This document shows, piece by piece, positions 16,329 to 25,486 of a stretch of DNA of 64,000 bases; within the stretch, counting starts at the first letter, position 1, and every line of letters starts with the position of its first letter. The notes under the pieces are model-generated. The model was not told where the DNA came from. It worked only from the letters and a program-made list of their open reading frames with translations, and ran no database searches. This stretch comes from Rhodopirellula sp. (GTDB taxonomy: Bacteria; Planctomycetota; Planctomycetia; Pirellulales; Pirellulaceae), in assembly GCA_002689655.1 (NCBI GenBank), contig NZHC01000064.1:9045-73044 (forward strand), in the 5' to 3' direction. Position numbers and translations under genes: made by a program.

Positions 16329-18869
16329 ATGATTAAGCACCATTTAAATAAAAAAACAAGTGTCGAATTGTTGTCGCCCGCAGGCGACTTGGAATGTGCC
16401 CATGCCGCAATCGAAAATGGCGCTGATGCAATTTACTTCGGTTTGGATTGCGGCTTTAACGCACGACATCGGGCCAAAAATTTTGGGCTGAGCGATTTAT
16501 CAGTCATTGGTGGTTTGTTGCGATCACGTGGTGTGCGGGGTTACGTCACGATGAATACCCTCGTCTTCCCGGACGAGATGGCACCGCTCGTTGATGTTGT
16601 TCAGGAAATCACGTTGGCGGGGATCGATGCAGTACTGGTTCAGGACTTCGGGGTTGCTCGATTAGTCCGCGCGATTTGCCCCGATCTCGAAATTCATGCA
16701 TCGACGCAAATGAGCTTGACCAGTGCAGAGACGATCAAGGTGGCTGAAAAGCTGGGGCTGGCTAGGGTGGTGTTGGCACGAGAACTATCCGTTTCTGAGA
16801 TAAAAGTGATTGCTTCATCCACGGACATGCCGCTCGAAGTCTTCATTCATGGAGCACTCTGCGTCGCCTATTCTGGTCAGTGTTTGACCAGTGAGTCACT
16901 CGGGGGACGGAGCGCCAATCGTGGGCAATGCGCGCAGGCCTGTCGATTGCCTTATGATTTGATTTGTGATGGTGAAGAACACGATCTCGAAGATGTGCGG
17001 TATTTGCTGAGTCCGCAGGACTTGGCTGGTTATGCGGCCATCAATGATCTTGTTGAGGCGGGCGTGCAATCGTTGAAAATAGAAGGGCGTTTGAAGACAC
17101 CTGAATACGTTGCGAATATTACCAGGCATTACCGTAGGGCGCTGGATCAGGCATGTGATAATAAGACGGTTGAAATAACCGCTGAAGCGAAGCGGGAAAT
17201 GGAACTATCGTTCTCCCGTGGATTCTCTTCAGGTTGGTTGGAAGGCAACGACCATAAAAAACTTGTGCCGGGACTCCATTCCTCGAAGCGTGGGATCGAA
17301 CTGGGTAGAATTCGCAGTGTCGATGGGCAACGTGTGCAGGTTCGGTTGGCTGCTCCCGTTGCACTGGGGGATGGGCTTTCCATTGGATGCAAGACGATCG
17401 ATGGAGAAGACTTGCAGCAGGGAGGGCGAATCTATTCATTGCATCATGCCAACGGTGATAAAGCATCAGAGGTGAGGGAGTCCGAAGTCGCTTGGGTTGG
17501 ATTTGGATGGGGCGAAATTGACTGGCAGACGGTGCAGCCAGGTGACCGTGTCTTCAAGAATGATGATCCGCGGTTAAATCGTCGTTTGCGAAAAACATTC
17601 ACATCAGATGATCCTGTTAGACGGCAGCCATTGCGGATGGAGGTTCAGGCGATTACTGGGCAACCGTTAACATTGAACGCCATTCTAAAAAATGGATTGA
17701 GAGTCGAGTTGATTGGCGAGGTGTCGCTGGACGAAGCCAGAAAGCGTCCCATAGAAATGACCGTGCTGCGGGAAAAACTGGGCCGTCTGGGAGGCACGAG
17801 TTTTGAGCTGAGTGAATTGGAGGCGATCATAGAGGGGCAGCCAATGGTCCCTATGGCCATGCTGAATCAAATGCGCCGCGAGGCCGTGGAAAAATTGAAT
17901 TTGCTGGTGCAAGTTCCGCCCCATCGCGAGGTCGTTCCAGCGCGGGGGCGTGACTTGTTGACTCCGATTTTGGAATCGGAGTCCAGCGCTGAGGATGTAG
18001 TTACCGGAGACTTCAAATCGGCTGTTTTATGCCGGGATCTGGAGCAGTTGAAAGTAGTCTGCGACTTGGGAGTCGACTTGGTCTACGCAGACTTTCACGA
18101 TATTCGGCAATACAAGGAAGCAGTGTCGATTTGTCGTAGCAATGATGTTCCTGTTGGATTGGCGTCAGTACGGATTCAGAAACCGGGTGAGATGGGCCTA
18201 TTGCGGGTTCTCGAACGACATGCGCCTGACCTGATTCTTGCCAGAAATCTTGCGGCATTGCAGCATTTTCATGAATGTGGAATCGAGACGATTGCTGATT
18301 TCTCTTTGAATGTTTCCAATCATCGATCAGCGGAATGGATTCGCAGTTTGGGGGCGTCACGTGTGACAGCCTCGTATGATCTCAACCGTGATCAACTTGT
18401 CGGTTTGATCGAATCGGTCCCCTCAGCGTGGATTGAAACAGTGATCCACCAACACATGCCCATGTTCCACATGGAGCATTGTGTGTACTGCAGCGTCTTG
18501 TCTCCGGGGACGAACAAAACAAATTGTGGAAGGCCCTGCGATGATCATTTGGTGGCCTTGCGAGATCGGGTGGGAGCGGAGCATACACTGCAGGCGGATG
18601 TTGCCTGTCGAAACACACTTTACAACGCAACTCCTCAAAGTGGTGCGGAGCTTGTCAGTGACTTGCTTCAACGTGGTGTACGCTGGTATCGCATTGAATT
18701 ACTGGAGGAAGAAGCTGATCAAGTGCGGAAGATCGTGGTCCTCTATGAGAAGCTGCTGAAGCAGCAAATTACAGGCCAGCAAGTATGGAAAGAATTGCGG
18801 GCCGCGAATCGGGTTGGTGTCACGCGCGGCACATTGGAATCAAAACGAAATCCACTTGCCATTCTGTAA
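16329..18869 (+). CDS. rlhA: Peptidase U32 family protein, probable RlhA-type 23S rRNA C-hydroxylation factor
   Basis: An 846-residue U32-family protein. The N-terminal TIM-barrel-like part starts ELLSPAGDLECAHAAIENGADAIYFG. The conserved cysteine cluster lies in HGALCVAYSGQC and RGQCAQACR. A middle domain like DUF3656 and a C-terminal domain with HMPMFHMEHCVYC and CGRPC follow. In E. coli, RlhA (with U32 plus DUF3656) is needed for 5-hydroxycytidine in 23S rRNA, while TrhP acts on tRNA. The presence of the extra domains and the length favour RlhA. The cysteines are thought to hold an Fe-S cluster. I chose the ATG at 16329, directly before the conserved domain; upstream codons overlap the terminator. 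Confidence 0.8.
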   Translation: MIKHHLNKKTSVELLSPAGDLECAHAAIENGADAIYFGLDCGFNARHRAKNFGLSDLSVIGGLLRSRGVRGYVTMNTLVFPDEMAPLVDVVQEITLAGIDAVLVQDFGVARLVRAICPDLEIHASTQMSLTSAETIKVAEKLGLARVVLARELSVSEIKVIASSTDMPLEVFIHGALCVAYSGQCLTSESLGGRSANRGQCAQACRLPYDLICDGEEHDLEDVRYLLSPQDLAGYAAINDLVEAGVQSLKIEGRLKTPEYVANITRHYRRALDQACDNKTVEITAEAKREMELSFSRGFSSGWLEGNDHKKLVPGLHSSKRGIELGRIRSVDGQRVQVRLAAPVALGDGLSIGCKTIDGEDLQQGGRIYSLHHANGDKASEVRESEVAWVGFGWGEIDWQTVQPGDRVFKNDDPRLNRRLRKTFTSDDPVRRQPLRMEVQAITGQPLTLNAILKNGLRVELIGEVSLDEARKRPIEMTVLREKLGRLGGTSFELSELEAIIEGQPMVPMAMLNQMRREAVEKLNLLVQVPPHREVVPARGRDLLTPILESESSAEDVVTGDFKSAVLCRDLEQLKVVCDLGVDLVYADFHDIRQYKEAVSICRSNDVPVGLASVRIQKPGEMGLLRVLERHAPDLILARNLAALQHFHECGIETIADFSLNVSNHRSAEWIRSLGASRVTASYDLNRDQLVGLIESVPSAWIETVIHQHMPMFHMEHCVYCSVLSPGTNKTNCGRPCDDHLVALRDRVGAEHTLQADVACRNTLYNATPQSGAELVSDLLQRGVRWYRIELLEEEADQVRKIVVLYEKLLKQQITGQQVWKELRAANRVGVTRGTLESKRNPLAIL

Positions 18870-18910
18870 ACTCAGCTTGGCTCATGCAGAGCGGCCGCTG
18901 GCTGCAACTT

Positions 18911-21079
18911 TTAATTTCGGGTGTCTGCGTGATCGCTGAAATATTGTTCGGCAGCAGGGTGCAAGCGAAGTTCGGTCCATTGACTCGCCTCCTTCCTGGA
19001 AATTTGGTGCCTCAGACTGTCGATTCCGTACCAAGCATCGAGAATCGCGGTGATCAGTGCATCTGACGTTTCCTGCTTTGCCATGAGAATCGCGGTTGTG
19101 GCGAGAGTCTGAACAGTCACCGGGTTTGATGAATCGGTGATGTCATCCTTGAGAGGAAATCGATCAAATGCATGAACCATTTTGTCAGGATTAATTTCCA
19201 GCACTCGCCATCGACCATCCTTTCGCAGATCTTCAAGAATCTCGCTTTCCTGTCCCAAGCACAGGATGGCTGCTTGTGGGGTATCTTCCTCAAGCAGTAG
19301 ATTCCACTTTCCTGACAATATTTGTATCTTGCCAAAAGATTTCGGTAGTGTCTTGATCATCAATTCAATACACGCTCTGGATCCCGTTCCGGCTTCGCCC
19401 AGTAAAACGGGCAATCCACTGAGTTGCTCTATTGTTTCGATGCCCGAATCTTTGCGGACCAATGCGTAGATCGGTTCGTAAAACAGTGGTGCAACGTGTG
19501 CCAATTCTTCTTCAGGGGGAATCGAGACTGCCTGAATCAAGGCTAAGTCCACATCATTGTTGCTCAGCAATCGTGAGTTCTCTTCAGAACCCTGAGTTGG
19601 CTTGATTTCAGCTGTGACCTCGGGCTGAGTTCGTTTGATTTGGTCTGAAAGTAGTTGCGCGACTTTGTTGTAACGTCCCTCCTGGATACCCCCCGCGATT
19701 AAGACTGACTCGGGCATTGAATCTGGCCAGTGCTGCATACCAACTTGGATTGAAACAGCCAGCAGTGGCGTCAGCAGCAGTCCAAGCAACATCGCAGCCT
19801 GAAAGCGGCGGTGCGTAGAGGAGGTGTGAAGGGTGCGGCGACCTGTAAGCGCGCCAACAACAGGGACACCCTCAAACCAATGCCATGCTTTCAATACTTG
19901 GGATCTTGGTCGGGCTTCAATGTGACGGTCTTCCAGAAAGGCATCCAGTTCATCGGCAAGTTTTTCAGCTGATGCATAACGCTTACTTGGATTTTTTTCG
20001 AGGCACTTTGTAACGATGGTGTCGAGATCGATCGGTACACCGACACGAAGCGATCTGACTGTTGGCGCTGGCTGGTGCACAACTTGTAAGAGCGTTTGCA
20101 CTACCGTGTCTGCAACAATCGGAGGTCGTCCAGTCAGGCATGCAAATAGAATCGCCCCCAACGCATATACGTCGCTCTCAGTGCAGACTCGATCACTATG
20201 ACCACCGGCCTGTTCAGGCGCCATGTAATGTGGTGTGCCAATTGCAGCTCCGCTTCCGGTGACGCTGCTATCGGAATCCATGTGCTTTGCCAAACCGAAG
20301 TCTGTGACATGCACTTGGTCATGCTCGTCGATGAGGACATTTGCCGGCTTGAGGTCGCGGTGTAGGACACCTTTGTGGTGAGCATGGTGAATCGCCCTCG
20401 CAACGTCCCGAACATATCTTGCAGCTTCTTTCGGATCGAGTAAGCCAGCATTGATTTTTTTCTGAAGATCGGTTCCGGGAATGAATTCCATGGAAAAGAA
20501 ATGGTGACCAGCGCGACGTCCAAATTGATGGACACCGACAATGCCCCGGTGACGTAGTCTGGCTGCTGCCTGTGCCTCGGTGTAAAAGCGACGAACCTCG
20601 CCTTCATCAGCAAGGATACCACTGCGGATCATTTTGATCGCAACCTGTCGATCAAGGTCGTGTTGCTTGGCCAGATAAACCACGCCCATTCCCCCGCGGC
20701 CGATCTCCTCGAGCAAAACGTAGTCGCCAAGGTCATAAGGCAGACGTGGACCATGATCATTCGCGGCACGATTTGCCATTGGAAGTGTAACATCGGGGGC
20801 CCCGGATGAATCATCGCCAGCGGCAGATGTCGCGATCGTCTCGGCGTTGGGAGACAAAGCAGCAACATTGAATCCCGAGGAAGACCCGACAGGTTGCCCG
20901 CTAAGCGTCACTTCACCTAGAAGGTCCGCCGCTTCGATCAGTTCCTTCAAATCGTCAGCCAGATCGGGGAACAGCTTCAAAAAATCTTCCCGACTATCTA
21001 TTTCACCAGCATCAGACATCCGCAAATAGTCCGCGAATGCGTCATCGAGTGGATCATTGGTGCGTGGTGGTTCGGACAT
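18911..21079 (-). CDS. Ser/Thr protein kinase fused to a TAXI/NMT1-type solute-binding domain
   Basis: A 722-residue receptor-like kinase. Residues 1-60 form the acidic helical leader found on ECF-linked planctomycete kinases. The Hanks-type kinase domain is about 120-385: glycine loop GRGGMGVVY, VAIKM lysine, HRDLKPANVL catalytic loop, DFG and APE. One membrane segment lies at about 427-447. The outside domain (458-710) looks like a TAXI-family TRAP transporter binding protein (IAGGIQEGRYNKVAQLL, GSEENSRLL, DVDLALIQA, DSGIETIEQLSG, GEAGTGS). This suggests ligand sensing through a substrate-binding fold. It lies 186 bases downstream of an ECF sigma factor gene on the same strand, so the two probably form one signalling unit. 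Confidence 0.88.
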   Translation of the reverse strand: MSEPPRTNDPLDDAFADYLRMSDAGEIDSREDFLKLFPDLADDLKELIEAADLLGEVTLSGQPVGSSSGFNVAALSPNAETIATSAAGDDSSGAPDVTLPMANRAANDHGPRLPYDLGDYVLLEEIGRGGMGVVYLAKQHDLDRQVAIKMIRSGILADEGEVRRFYTEAQAAARLRHRGIVGVHQFGRRAGHHFFSMEFIPGTDLQKKINAGLLDPKEAARYVRDVARAIHHAHHKGVLHRDLKPANVLIDEHDQVHVTDFGLAKHMDSDSSVTGSGAAIGTPHYMAPEQAGGHSDRVCTESDVYALGAILFACLTGRPPIVADTVVQTLLQVVHQPAPTVRSLRVGVPIDLDTIVTKCLEKNPSKRYASAEKLADELDAFLEDRHIEARPRSQVLKAWHWFEGVPVVGALTGRRTLHTSSTHRRFQAAMLLGLLLTPLLAVSIQVGMQHWPDSMPESVLIAGGIQEGRYNKVAQLLSDQIKRTQPEVTAEIKPTQGSEENSRLLSNNDVDLALIQAVSIPPEEELAHVAPLFYEPIYALVRKDSGIETIEQLSGLPVLLGEAGTGSRACIELMIKTLPKSFGKIQILSGKWNLLLEEDTPQAAILCLGQESEILEDLRKDGRWRVLEINPDKMVHAFDRFPLKDDITDSSNPVTVQTLATTAILMAKQETSDALITAILDAWYGIDSLRHQISRKEASQWTELRLHPAAEQYFSDHADTRN

Positions 21080-21265
21080 TTAATGGTTTGACTTGTTCAT
21101 AGCCGACTTTGCTGGATCGTTGACCTGTCCCTGACTCGTTACAGCTGCATAGGCGGCCAAAGAGTCAATTCCGGGCGCGCGAACTCGCAGTGACTCTAAC
21201 AACACCATTCTAGAGGAAAAAAGCGACGGATCCGAATTGCGGAGCAGTCAAGTTAGCTCAAAACC

Positions 21266-21895
21266 CTAAAACCATGGGCTATCCTCGCTCTTCATAATGA
21301 CTCGAAGCTTTTGGAGACCACGCTTCAACAAACCTGCAACCGCCGTATCTGACTTCCCCATCCTTTCCACGATGTCTGAAAGGGACAACCCCTCCATATA
21401 GCGGAGCCGTATCGCTTCGGCCTGAGTCTCGGGGAGTTGGTGTAAGGCAGCTACTAACGCTACGACGGCCTCCGAACGTATAACAACGCCGCTGGGGCTC
21501 GTTTTGCTACCCGGTAGTTGCTGAAGCCAGCCACCCGCATGAGAGCCTTGTCCAGGGGCTGGTGAGGTATCGACTTCACGACGAATGGAGCGTTTCTGGG
21601 TCGTAACGTGCCGGGTAACGGCTGTAGCGACATTGTTTTTCAGCATCCCTCGCAGCCATCCAGCAAATTCAGCTGGCGTCGAACCTCGGAACGCCGGGAG
21701 GTCTCGTTTTGCCTCAAGGTACGTCAGTTGGACGACATCCGCGGGATCAATTCGTCGTCGCAAGCGATCCGACAGATAGCGATGAGCCAGCATGAGCAGA
21801 TAACCACGGTATTGCTCCAGCAATTGACCCAAAGCCTCGTTATTACCGTCTTTGGAAGCAATCACGAGTTCGGTTGTTGACATCTGCCCGTCCAC
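21266..21895 (-). CDS. ECF-type sigma factor, kinase-associated group
   Basis: A 209-residue extracytoplasmic-function sigma factor. Region 2 includes RRRIDPADVVQLTYLEA and FAGWLRGMLKNNV. Region 4 includes LPETQAEAIRLRYMEGLSLSDIVERMGKSDTAVAGLLKRGLQKLR. A loop of about 40 residues links them. Planctomycetes have ECF groups whose genes sit beside Ser/Thr kinases instead of classical anti-sigma factors, and this pair fits that pattern. The frame starts with GTG at 21895, preceded by AGAGGA; an ATG at 21883 is the alternative. Confidence 0.9.
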   Translation of the reverse strand: MDGQMSTTELVIASKDGNNEALGQLLEQYRGYLLMLAHRYLSDRLRRRIDPADVVQLTYLEAKRDLPAFRGSTPAEFAGWLRGMLKNNVATAVTRHVTTQKRSIRREVDTSPAPGQGSHAGGWLQQLPGSKTSPSGVVIRSEAVVALVAALHQLPETQAEAIRLRYMEGLSLSDIVERMGKSDTAVAGLLKRGLQKLRVIMKSEDSPWF

Positions 21896-22004
21896 GCTGG
21901 CTTTTTCCTCTTCTATGTGAAATCAGTGAGTGCCTAGAGCGTTCCGCTACCGTTACACTCTACTCGATAAGAAGCCCCGCAGTAGGGATTCTCTTGTTGG
22001 GAAT

Positions 22005-22049
22005 TGACTGGCTGGGATGACTGGCTGGGATGACTGGCTGGGATGACTG
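22005..22049. repeat. Three tandem 13-bp repeats plus a partial copy
   Basis: The unit TGACTGGCTGGGA occurs at 22005-22017, 22018-22030 and 22031-22043 without mismatch, followed by TGACTG. The block lies between the divergent ECF sigma and thioredoxin-lipoprotein genes, about 105 bases before the latter's start. It may be an array of regulator sites or a slippage product. Confidence 0.95.
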
Positions 22050-22151
22050 CTAACGCGGATTCATGGTGTGAATGGTGCATGTAGGATGCATGATCCCACT
22101 AGGGAACGGAATCCAAACGAAATGGAATCTACTTTTCAACAGGACGTAATG

Positions 22152-22994
22152 ATGGCAGCAAACAGCCAAAAAAAATCACGAGCCAAGATTTTTGCTTACA
22201 GTCAACGTGCAACGGCCATTCTTTTCATGGCACTTTGGGTTGGCTGTGGTGGTCAGCAGCCGGAGGTCTCTGAGAACACGATTCCTCAGAGTAAGTCGAT
22301 AGGGTCCGAAACTCCCAGTCCAAATACCCCCGAGACCGATTCAGAGGCCAGTGACTCCAATTCGGATGGGGCTAGTGGAGCAGACCAAGAGCCTCAATCA
22401 CCGCCTGGGACTCTAGAATTACCTTCAGATTTTAAATCAAGTCCATCGGCAGCCCAAGGAGATTCCACGGGAACCAAATCAGGTGGAATTGAGTTGCCGC
22501 CGGATGCTGACATCTCGACTGATGCAGCCGGTGCTGATGCCAGTCCTGCCGTCAAATTTGCGACTTGGCAGGAAATTGATCAATTCGCAAAGTCGGCCGG
22601 GCGCATCACTGTGATCGATCTTTGGTCGCTCGCTTGCGAACCATGCTTGGAAGAGTTTCCAGGGCTAGTCAAGTTGCATCAGGCTATGGGGGACTCGGTT
22701 CAGTGCGTTGCTGTCGATGTTGATTACGACGGACGGAAGAGTCGACCGCCAGAATACTACCAGAAGCGTATCGTTGACTTTCTCAAGAGCGTCAAAGCTT
22801 CAGGATTCCCTACTTACATTAGTAAGACTCCGAGCGATGACGTGTTCAAAACTACCAAGCTGATTTCTATCCCCGCTGTCATGATCTATGACGCCAAGGG
22901 AAAAGTTGTCAAAGTATTTGTCGACACGGGAGAAGACAACGCCTTCACCTACGACAAAGATGTGGTTCCATTCGTTCAAAATCTTGCTGGGTGA
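22152..22994 (+). CDS. Thioredoxin-like (TlpA-type) lipoprotein
   Basis: 280 residues from the ATG at 22152, which has AGGA seven bases upstream; the adjacent ATG at 22149 and a much earlier one at 22068 are also in frame. A lipoprotein signal ends in WVGC, an unusual box because of the tryptophan. A 110-residue Ser/Pro/Asp-rich linker follows, then a thioredoxin domain with the redox motif CEPC after VIDLWSLA and a cis-proline segment SIPAVMIYD. It is likely anchored in a membrane on the periplasmic side, keeping thiols reduced or serving cytochrome maturation. It is monocistronic and converges with the glycosyltransferase gene. Confidence 0.82.
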   Translation: MAANSQKKSRAKIFAYSQRATAILFMALWVGCGGQQPEVSENTIPQSKSIGSETPSPNTPETDSEASDSNSDGASGADQEPQSPPGTLELPSDFKSSPSAAQGDSTGTKSGGIELPPDADISTDAAGADASPAVKFATWQEIDQFAKSAGRITVIDLWSLACEPCLEEFPGLVKLHQAMGDSVQCVAVDVDYDGRKSRPPEYYQKRIVDFLKSVKASGFPTYISKTPSDDVFKTTKLISIPAVMIYDAKGKVVKVFVDTGEDNAFTYDKDVVPFVQNLAG

Positions 22995-23057
22995 GAGCTA
23001 TGATTGCGTTGTCCATCGGGTAGTCTTGTCAGCGGATTATCCCTAGCCGTTCTCCTC

Positions 23058-23097
23058 AACGCATGCTGCCCTTAAAAAACGCAGGCTGCCTTTAAAT
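23058..23097. repeat. 20-bp tandem duplication at the 3' end of the glycosyltransferase gene
   Basis: Two adjacent 20-base copies (58-77 and 78-97 of this kilobase) share 17 of 20 bases. Read on the minus strand, the second copy encodes the last residues KAACVF of the glycosyltransferase and the first copy supplies the TAA stop, so the duplication has set the C-terminus. Confidence 0.8.
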
Positions 23098-24226
23098 ATT
23101 GTTCAAGGCGATGGCAGGTCGCCTTGATATTATGATGCTCAGAAATCAAACGAGTCGCAGCTTGGGTCCGTGATGCGGATGATTGCGGATCTGACGCAAA
23201 CGAAATAATCGCCTCCGCAAGTGAATTGGGATTCTGCGGTTCTGCCCACAGGATGGTGGGTTCTTTCCGTTCCAGCTCAATCGTACCGCCCGCACGTGTT
23301 GCGATGACTGGTGTTCCCAATGCCATTGCTTCCAATACGACATTCGGCATGCCTTCAAAGAGCGAAGGTAGAATGAGAGCATCTGCCTCCATGATGCTTG
23401 GGCCTGCATTGGAAAGCGTTCCCGAAAACTCCACTGAGTGCGGCTTGTGCACTTTTTTGGCTTGCAACTCGAGGTCCGAACGCAAGGGACCATCTCCGAT
23501 CAGTCGCACATGGAGCGCGGGATTTGACGCGGGCCAGTTTGCTTGTGCCAGAACCATCGCGTTGATTAAATCATGGTGCCCTTTCTCTTTCGTCATACGT
23601 CCCACGCAAACCAGTTTCAAGGTCGACGCCATTTTTGGTCTCTGTTTTTTTAATGTGTTTTTTCGCAACGCATCGGTGTCAACAGGATTGGGTAGCACGG
23701 TGATGGAGTCGGTAGGCAGTTGATAAAAATTTGCTGCTGAGTCTGCGGCTATTTTGCTGACAGCAATGATCTGCTTGGATGCTTTGTACGCGTTGGCAAG
23801 ACGACGTTGTTTCATTCGCACATAACGCTTTTCGACCAATGGCAAGGCCAAGTCTGGTGGACTTACGATGGTGGAAACTCGAGGGATATTCCATTGCAGA
23901 CTGGCAGGACCTGCGATCATTGTCATGTGAAAGGTTCGGTCGTAGATCACATCGATGGATTCATCAGACAGCAATTTTTTCAGATGGCGAATTTGCTGTC
24001 GCATCACCCCACCAGGTAGGTAGATCACAGGTTCCTTGCGGACATCCTCGAACGAGTGGATCGGGACATCGGAAGGAACTTGAGGTAGCAGGTCACCCGC
24101 CCGTTCCATCACATATAAATGGGGCGAAAACTGAGATCGATTTAGATGTTTTAGCAGCAGCAACGTTTGACGTTCACTGCCTCCGCCACGCATCGAGCTG
24201 ATCATGAATAGAACACGATGGATCAT
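23072..24226 (-). CDS. Glycosyltransferase family 4 protein
   Basis: A 384-residue GT-B fold enzyme. The N-terminal ISSMRGGGSERQTLLLL is the usual acceptor-side loop of GT4 enzymes. The C-terminal donor domain has VCVGRMTKEKGHHDLI, LIGDGPLRSDLE, and the EX7E-type region LPSLFEGMPNVVLEAMALGTPVI. It transfers a sugar from a nucleotide donor to a glycan or lipid; the specific substrate cannot be read. The start codon overlaps the stop of the upstream nuclease/phosphatase gene (ATGA), suggesting a two-gene operon. The 3' end is shaped by a 20-bp duplication. Confidence 0.9.
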   Translation of the reverse strand: MIHRVLFMISSMRGGGSERQTLLLLKHLNRSQFSPHLYVMERAGDLLPQVPSDVPIHSFEDVRKEPVIYLPGGVMRQQIRHLKKLLSDESIDVIYDRTFHMTMIAGPASLQWNIPRVSTIVSPPDLALPLVEKRYVRMKQRRLANAYKASKQIIAVSKIAADSAANFYQLPTDSITVLPNPVDTDALRKNTLKKQRPKMASTLKLVCVGRMTKEKGHHDLINAMVLAQANWPASNPALHVRLIGDGPLRSDLELQAKKVHKPHSVEFSGTLSNAGPSIMEADALILPSLFEGMPNVVLEAMALGTPVIATRAGGTIELERKEPTILWAEPQNPNSLAEAIISFASDPQSSASRTQAATRLISEHHNIKATCHRLEQYLKAACVF

Positions 24227-25422
24227 GGGCGTAGCTCGACTTCAATCCACACCATGCGGTGATCGGTGGCATCGAGCCATTTTGACTTTCGATCGTGGCG
24301 GCTGGGCCAAAAAACACCTGTATCCTGAAGTGCGAGTCCTCGGCTTGGTAGCACATAATCTATTCGCATCTGACGGCTCTTGCCAAAAAACGCAGTGGCG
24401 AGTGAATTGTCCTTGCCGGTGGATTCGGAGGCACCGACGCTGACAGGTTTTGAATCATGCAGCTTGTTATTTTTTAATAACGCTTGAATCGCTGATCGAC
24501 GACTATCACCTGATTCAGGATCAGAATTGAGGTCACCCGCAATGACAAATAACGCTTTGTCCGGTAGACCACCTGAATTGCCATCATCATCAACCAAATG
24601 GATTGCCGATGGTCCTGCAAGGTAATCGTTCCAGAACCTGATTTCGTCATGGTTGCGACACCCATTGTGATCATCGGGACCGTCAAAGACTGGAGGCGTT
24701 GGGTGACTGGCAAGCAGGTGAACGATTCTTGTTCCCACCTGAATTGGGACGTCAGTATGATTTTTGCTCGATAGCCTCAATTGCTCCCACACTTCGTCGG
24801 TATAGTAGGACTTGCCGGTCGCTGGCAACGTTGGTCGAAGGGCGTTGGGTAATTGCGACCAACGGTAATTCTGAAAGGTTCGTATTTCAGATTCGACAAT
24901 GGGAAACCTGCTGTAGACAGCCATCGCGTATTGCCCGGGATAGACACCGTATCCCCACGCATCATTTGCGTCAGTTGATTTGCCATTTCCATCCAAGTCC
25001 AGCATGCTTGGTTTTCCTGTGTTGCTGGGGATGGGATAACGATATGGATATTTGATTGACAGCAATTCATTTTGATCGATCTCCAAATACTCATCACCAA
25101 AAGCATTAACTGTCATACCTTTGGTGTCGTAGTCAATCTCGTTAACGAGCAGTATGTCCGGGCGGACCGACTGGACAATGGATGCGAGATCAATGGCTTG
25201 CCGGTTTTTACCACCACGCAGTCGAGTGAGTACTTGACCAGTCTGCTTACCATAGAGCGATGCATTGAAGGTGGCGATGCGGATTACCTGGCCATCAGCC
25301 TCGTCTTTGATCTGCGTTGGATTCTGGGCGAACAGTTCTTGATGTCGCAAGGGCGAGCAGCCTGAGATCAGAAGGATGGCCGCGATCACTTGAAATCGCG
25401 TGAGGCGAAAGTTCATGGACAA
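24223..25422 (-). CDS. Endonuclease/exonuclease/phosphatase family lipoprotein
   Basis: A 399-residue lipoprotein: signal peptide with lipobox ISGC at the N-terminus, then an EEP-superfamily domain. Recognisable parts are RIATFNASLYG, DILLVNEIDYD (metal-binding Glu), IAGDLNSDPESGDS (Asp/Asn pair) and the C-terminal TDHRMVW (catalytic His). Such exported members act on nucleic acids or phosphodiesters outside the cytoplasm. The embedded LDLDGNGKSTDANDAWG looks like a dockerin-like calcium loop. It overlaps the glycosyltransferase start by four bases. Start codon could be the third codon (ATG). Confidence 0.85.
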   Translation of the reverse strand: MSMNFRLTRFQVIAAILLISGCSPLRHQELFAQNPTQIKDEADGQVIRIATFNASLYGKQTGQVLTRLRGGKNRQAIDLASIVQSVRPDILLVNEIDYDTKGMTVNAFGDEYLEIDQNELLSIKYPYRYPIPSNTGKPSMLDLDGNGKSTDANDAWGYGVYPGQYAMAVYSRFPIVESEIRTFQNYRWSQLPNALRPTLPATGKSYYTDEVWEQLRLSSKNHTDVPIQVGTRIVHLLASHPTPPVFDGPDDHNGCRNHDEIRFWNDYLAGPSAIHLVDDDGNSGGLPDKALFVIAGDLNSDPESGDSRRSAIQALLKNNKLHDSKPVSVGASESTGKDNSLATAFFGKSRQMRIDYVLPSRGLALQDTGVFWPSRHDRKSKWLDATDHRMVWIEVELRP

Positions 25423-25486
25423 TGTAAATTCATAGGGGATTGCCTGAATTAAGGAAACCGTTGAAAGTTGAACAAAACCACATTCA

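Noticed and set aside
22005-22049. Short tandem repeats considered as a CRISPR array
   Set aside because: Units are 13 bp and directly adjacent with no spacers; no cas genes in the window.
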